From positions 1-63,865 of the IMG/VR virus record IMGVR_UViG_3300031857_000159: a stretch of DNA of 63,865 nt; one strand, 5' to 3'. Both the position numbers and the translations under genes were made by a program. Origin of the DNA: a virus. Shown here one piece after another: positions 60,770 through 63,865 of this stretch; position 1 is the stretch's first letter; each line of letters starts with the position of its first letter. The notes beneath the pieces were generated by a model. The model was not told the origin of the DNA, made no database searches, and was given only the letters and a program-made list of their open reading frames with translations.

Positions 60770-61224
60770 TAAATAAATTTTTAGACTTATCAAAGTCAAT
60801 AGAGTATCACTATCAGTTAGGCTTGAAAGATAAAATGGAACTATATAACTATTGCGACTACATAGGTAAGATAGATTTATATATTTTTTTCCTAAACGAG
60901 AAAATAACTTTAAATAAATTAATGTATGGTTTAACAAAAGAAAATTCTGGTAAAGGCAGGAGCGTTCCTACAAAGAAATATTTAAAAGACGGTAAACAAA
61001 TAAATACATTTACTTATAAAAGTATGAGTAAGCATCAATATCATATTGAGCGTAAAAAGACTTATAAGCTAATAGATAATATTAAGTATTTACACTCATA
61101 TAAAAAGAATCTGAATGTTTACTTTCTAGACAATAACCTGTATTCTAATAATGAAAGTTTAATAAAGAGAATAGTTGCTGAATTAAATAATATTGATGAA
61201 TTTATAAGAAAAAACAAACCATGA
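60757..61224 (+). CDS. Hypothetical early protein
   Basis: A 155-residue, Lys/Tyr-rich, mostly helical protein. A basic stretch with K-K-Y-L-K-D-G-K-Q lies in the middle. ATGA-type overlap with the next gene (61221-61224). No motif recognised. Confidence 0.5.
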   Translation: MEKLINKFLDLSKSIEYHYQLGLKDKMELYNYCDYIGKIDLYIFFLNEKITLNKLMYGLTKENSGKGRSVPTKKYLKDGKQINTFTYKSMSKHQYHIERKKTYKLIDNIKYLHSYKKNLNVYFLDNNLYSNNESLIKRIVAELNNIDEFIRKNKP

Positions 61225-61433
61225 GCAAAGCAGAAGAAATCCGTAAAAAGTTCGGAGTTAAAAGTGAGCAAACTACCGAAGTAAAACAAATCTATGACGA
61301 AATAGAAAGAATAGCCGATAAGTGTAAGTCTTTAATTTGGCACGATCAGATAAGCCATAATGCTATGAAGGAGTTGAAGAAACAAGGTTTCTCGGTAGGA
61401 TATGAAAATAATTGTTACATAATAACTTGGTAA
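61221..61433 (+). CDS. Small hypothetical protein
   Basis: A 70-residue protein: M-S-K-A-E-E-I-R-K-K-F-G-V-K then an acidic region and W-H-D-Q-I-S. Helical, without membrane segment. Belongs to the rightward early operon. Confidence 0.5.
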   Translation: MSKAEEIRKKFGVKSEQTTEVKQIYDEIERIADKCKSLIWHDQISHNAMKELKKQGFSVGYENNCYIITW

Positions 61434-61435
61434 TT

Positions 61436-61648
61436 ATGAAGCCTGAAGAAAAAGCGAAAGAACTTTATTTAAAATATTATATTCCTGATTATTGTTTTGC
61501 TAAAGCCGGCATGAGTTCAGATTGGAGACAAACAGCATCTAAAAAATACGCAACAATGGTAGTTGATGAAATAATTGACAACGGGATAAAGTGGATGCCT
61601 GAAGTTGACTGGTGGATTGAAGTAAAAAAACAAATACAATTAATATGA
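61436..61648 (+). CDS. Small early protein, paralogue A
   Basis: About 70 residues from the ATG at 61436: K-A-K-E-L-Y, V-V-D-E-I-I-D-N, W-W-I-E-V-K-K-Q-I. The C-terminal half resembles the neighbouring 61645 protein (V-V-D-E-I-L, Y-W-I-D-V-K-G-E-I). This sequence style is common in Bacteroidota phage proteins of unknown role. ATGA overlap with the next gene. Confidence 0.55.
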   Translation: MKPEEKAKELYLKYYIPDYCFAKAGMSSDWRQTASKKYATMVVDEIIDNGIKWMPEVDWWIEVKKQIQLI

Positions 61649-61827
61649 TACCTAAAAAGAAAGCAGAGAACTTAAAAGAAAAGTTCGGTAAAGAAACAGC
61701 GTTTAAAGTAGTAGATGAGATACTTGATGCTATTAAGGAATATCAGTACAGTGCTTTAATACATAAGCAGGTATTTGATTATTGGATAGATGTAAAAGGC
61801 GAAATAAAAAAGTTGCCTGCAACATAA
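61645..61827 (+). CDS. Small early protein, paralogue B
   Basis: A 60-residue protein resembling paralogue A (K-K-A-E-N-L-K-E-K-F, F-K-V-V-D-E-I-L-D-A, Y-W-I-D-V-K-G-E-I). Tandem duplication with divergence. Last gene before the small-RNA/attenuator region. Confidence 0.55.
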   Translation: MIPKKKAENLKEKFGKETAFKVVDEILDAIKEYQYSALIHKQVFDYWIDVKGEIKKLPAT

Positions 61828-61844
61828 AAATTTAACACTTTTTA

Positions 61845-61876
61845 TTTGGAAATTAAATAATCATTTCCTAAATTTG
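61845..61876 (+). promoter_or_regulatory. Promoter of a small RNA or attenuated leader
   Basis: TTTG at 61845-61848, 20 bp, TAAATTTG at 61869-61876: a full match to the Bacteroidota consensus, with the same spacing as at 1325 and 58900. The transcript would begin near 61881. Confidence 0.7.
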
Positions 61877-61880
61877 CATT

Positions 61881-61938
61881 CATACACTTTTTTAAAGTAG
61901 AGCGGGGAAGTTTACCTGATAGTTCTTCTCCGCTTTTT
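61881..61938 (+). ncRNA. Candidate regulatory small RNA ending in a terminator
   Basis: About 58 nt. A 10-bp stem (61901-61910 with 61925-61934; one G-T) with a 14-nt loop (61911-61924), followed by TTTTT: an intrinsic terminator. The loop contains TTACCTGATAGTT, fully complementary to 13 nt of the helicase leader (minus strand 58454-58442), and its TGATAGTT is complementary to the AACTATCA element before six other gene starts. The alternative is an attenuator for the gene at 62003. Confidence 0.55.
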
Positions 61939-62002
61939 AAAGTTAAAAACATTCAGGGACGAAAGTTAACAGAGTATCGTTTTTTTAAACGCAACAACAA
62001 AA

Positions 62003-62860
62003 GTGAAAGACATTGTTTACACACATACAGAAATTAGCTCTGCCGTAAAAGATGGTCAAAAACCATTGCGTAAAGTTGTTGTTACGCCGGAGGGCTTTCG
62101 TCATTTAAGAATAAATCCGCAAGTAGTTAAGGTTATATCCGATGAGGGTAATTTAAAGTTACTTGCGGTATTTTTAAGACTAAAATCTGTTTACAGTAAT
62201 TCTTGCATATACAATGTAACTGACAGTAAATTGGCGGCGATATTAAAAGTATCACGTCAGACAGCAAACAGGTTAAGAAACCGTTTAGAGCGTTTAGGCT
62301 GGGTAAAGTATCACGGTAACAACTTAATGTTATTAAAGGTAACAGAAATAAGCCATGAGTATATTCAGAAAGACGTTGAAGGTTTCAGCAGAAAGGCTAA
62401 TGTATATTTAGAAGTAAAGAGTAAACAATTAAAAGACATTGAAACCTATTTAAGGTATTTAATAATAAAGCAGAAGGAGATAAACAAGAACTACTTATTG
62501 GAGTTACGTCAAGACCTATCTAATCCGAAGAGTGTTAAGCAATTTAAAAAGTTAGCAGAGCGCTGTAAGAAATTAGGCATAACAGCCTTAAACGGTGAAA
62601 TTGACTATCAGCTTCAAATAAGTTATAAAGGACTTGCAAAGCTTCTAAACTGTTCAGTAGGATCCGCCTACAATTACCTCCGTAACCTCGCGCGGAAAGA
62701 AGTTCTCAAAGTACACACCAAAAGAGAAGTAATAAAGAAGAACATACAAGAACATATATGGAACGACTTCCTGTCCTACCAAGATGTATATAAGAACTGC
62801 TTCTACTCCTACGGATACATAATAAAGAACCACTGCAATAAATATAACCTATTAGCATAA
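62003..62860 (+). CDS. Two-HTH DNA-binding protein (replication initiator- or regulator-like)
   Basis: A 285-residue protein starting with GTG. Two winged-helix-type segments are visible: about 72-110 (V-T-D-S-K-L-A-A-I-L-K-V-S-R-Q-T-A-N) and about 207-240 (I-S-Y-K-G-L-A-K-L-L-N-C-S-V-G-S-A-Y-N). A helical linker lies between. Similar layouts are seen in plasmid or phage replication initiators and repressors. The second half uses C-ending codons (TAC, AAC, TTC, TCC) far more than the first half, which matches the C-rich DNA that follows. It is preceded by the small-RNA/terminator region. Confidence 0.6.
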   Translation: MKDIVYTHTEISSAVKDGQKPLRKVVVTPEGFRHLRINPQVVKVISDEGNLKLLAVFLRLKSVYSNSCIYNVTDSKLAAILKVSRQTANRLRNRLERLGWVKYHGNNLMLLKVTEISHEYIQKDVEGFSRKANVYLEVKSKQLKDIETYLRYLIIKQKEINKNYLLELRQDLSNPKSVKQFKKLAERCKKLGITALNGEIDYQLQISYKGLAKLLNCSVGSAYNYLRNLARKEVLKVHTKREVIKKNIQEHIWNDFLSYQDVYKNCFYSYGYIIKNHCNKYNLLA

Positions 62861-63246
62861 TGCTCATATTTTGAATATAATATATCCGAAGAATTCATTC
62901 CGCAAGGAATACCCTAATGTATTTTAAAAAGTATTTAAGAATCTAAAAGGATAATAAGTACCAATAAGCAATATCCTACAAGCATAACAAACCTGCCTAC
63001 CCAATCTTAAATACACCCCATAATGTCTAAATAATAGCTAAATAATGTCTAACCATACCCATCAACACCCAGTAGACATTTTATACCCCTGATTAGTATT
63101 ATATCACCTTTGGGGGAGGGATATAAAACCTACCTACCTATCTATCCTCCCTATTTACCCATTTTTCTGCCTTTTAAGAACACTTTTCCATCATTACCTT
63201 GCCTACCTACCATTAAATACATTTAAGTGGCTTAAATCGGCTAAAA
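62861..63246. other. C-rich non-coding region
   Basis: I see no gene. The plus strand is strongly C-rich and G-poor, with CCTACCTACC at 63128 and a similar run near 63202, CCTGCCTACCC near 62992, and TAATGTCTAA repeated twice about 31 bp apart (near 63021 and 63044). A G-run (TTTGGGGGAGGG) sits near 63110-63119. A small ATTCC/GGAAT hairpin follows the 62003 gene. Origin of replication or packaging site are both possible. Confidence 0.45.
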
Positions 63247-63492
63247 TCAATTATTGCAGTAATGACTGGACTGTAATCTTTCACCGTATAATTTATTTCT
63301 CAAGCCTTTTAGCTTGGCTGTTATTTGATTCTGATATATTTGAATAATCTTTTCCAGCTCATCAGGATTTAATATCTCTAGTAGTATTTTTTGGTTACTG
63401 TCTATGCCATTTTTGTACTTTTCAGGGTTTAAAATCTGTAATTGCAGTATGATAGTATGGATTAATACTGCTTTTAATTCATCTTTACTCAT
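63247..63492 (-). CDS. Small hypothetical protein
   Basis: An 81-residue helical protein, rich in Leu, Ile and Gln (I-I-L-Q-L-Q-I-L-N-P, L-N-P-D-E-L-E-K-I-I-Q). No membrane segment and no motif. It is isolated in the gene-poor right end. Confidence 0.45.
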   Translation of the reverse strand: MSKDELKAVLIHTIILQLQILNPEKYKNGIDSNQKILLEILNPDELEKIIQIYQNQITAKLKGLRNKLYGERLQSSHYCNN

Positions 63493-63657
63493 AACGTTAA
63501 ATTTTTGGTTAAAAATACACTAAAAAATTGGAAAAAAGGCATTTTTGTAACTGCTTAATTTATAAATAGTTAGTCTACTTTGTCCACCGAGCGAAGACAA
63601 AAATTTCAGCACCTAAAAATACCTTAAAAAATGGGTGCCTTTCCTACCTTATTTTAA

Positions 63658-63861
63658 CTATAAAACCATATTTAAAGACTTTAAAGTATCTGAAAAGTCT
63701 GCTACGGTACCGTTAAAATTAAATAATATATGACGCCCGGCGGAGCCATCGGCAGAACATTGCCGGCAGAAATACTCATTTTTAGCCTCATAAAACGTTA
63801 AATGATGTTTTATTGATTCTTCACCACAACATGAGCATGATTTTTCATTAGCGTCAATCAT
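63658..63861 (-). CDS. Small zinc-finger-like protein
   Basis: A 67-residue protein with C-S-C-C-G near residues 8-12 and C-R-Q-C near 32-35: a zinc-ribbon spacing. Its start codon is 2 bp from the window end, so the gene is complete but its promoter is outside. Similar to small zinc-binding proteins of phages; function unknown. Confidence 0.5.
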   Translation of the reverse strand: MIDANEKSCSCCGEESIKHHLTFYEAKNEYFCRQCSADGSAGRHILFNFNGTVADFSDTLKSLNMVL

Positions 63862-63865
63862 TGGA

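Noticed and set aside
1-63865. Integrase, transposase, CRISPR array, reverse transcriptase, RNA polymerase or DNA polymerase genes
   Set aside because: I looked for their motifs on both strands and found none. This suggests a virulent phage depending on host polymerases, though a distant family might be missed.
1-63865. Direct terminal repeats
   Set aside because: The first and last few hundred bases show no shared sequence, so ends are either arbitrary or of another type.

Overview
The window looks like a nearly complete, or complete but arbitrarily opened, genome of a strictly lytic-looking short-tailed phage of a Bacteroidota host, most likely Flavobacteriia. The reasons are: AT-rich DNA; promoters of the Bacteroidota type (TTTG, about 20 bp, TAnnTTTG); almost no Shine-Dalgarno sequences; a signal peptide ending in Ala-Gln; and a full virion gene set (terminase, portal, scaffold, capsid, connectors) with no tail-tube, sheath or tape-measure gene. 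I see no integrase, transposase, CRISPR array, reverse transcriptase or recognisable tRNA. No terminal repeat is visible at the two ends. The order terminase, portal, capsid, connectors, large internal virion proteins recalls crAss-like and Cellulophaga/Flavobacterium podoviruses; that affiliation is an inference.

Layout. (1) 1-1250: a small minus-strand group of accessory genes. (2) 1389-8692: plus-strand recombination nuclease, probable small and large terminase, portal. (3) 8840-21120: scaffold, major capsid, connector, an abundant surface protein and a long fibre cluster with tandem duplications. (4) 21123-23345: lysis cassette (several holin-like proteins, amidase, one-piece spanin). (5) 23443-30198: two small genes, connector/neck proteins and a 1391-residue tail protein. 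(6) 30203-45119: internal virion and polyvalent proteins, interrupted by a GIY-YIG homing endonuclease and joined by a ferritin-like protein. (7) 45136-47020: cysteine-rich proteins and a collagen-like protein, closed by a convergent terminator. (8) 58438 down to 47094, minus strand: replication and recombination (SF2 helicase, GroES-like protein, SSB-like protein, NinB-like protein, helicase loader, DnaB, RusA, HNH). (9) 59260-62860: plus-strand early genes diverging from the minus-strand operon. (10) 62861-63865: a C-rich, gene-poor stretch and two small minus-strand genes.

Regulation is the most unusual part. Seven gene starts carry AACTATCA immediately or shortly before the start codon. 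A promoter at 61845-61876 is followed within about 60 bp by an intrinsic-terminator hairpin whose 14-nt loop is complementary to this motif, with 13 contiguous complementary bases against the helicase leader. This looks like a phage small RNA acting on a set of phage mRNAs. Several of the same genes share a palindrome TTTGTA-N6-TACAAA overlapping the promoter. Upstream of the helicase, a Bacteroidota-type promoter drives about 455 nt of untranslated RNA with at least eight hairpins and a long-range closing helix: a large structured RNA candidate. All functional statements rest on reading motifs and family resemblance by eye; no database search was made.
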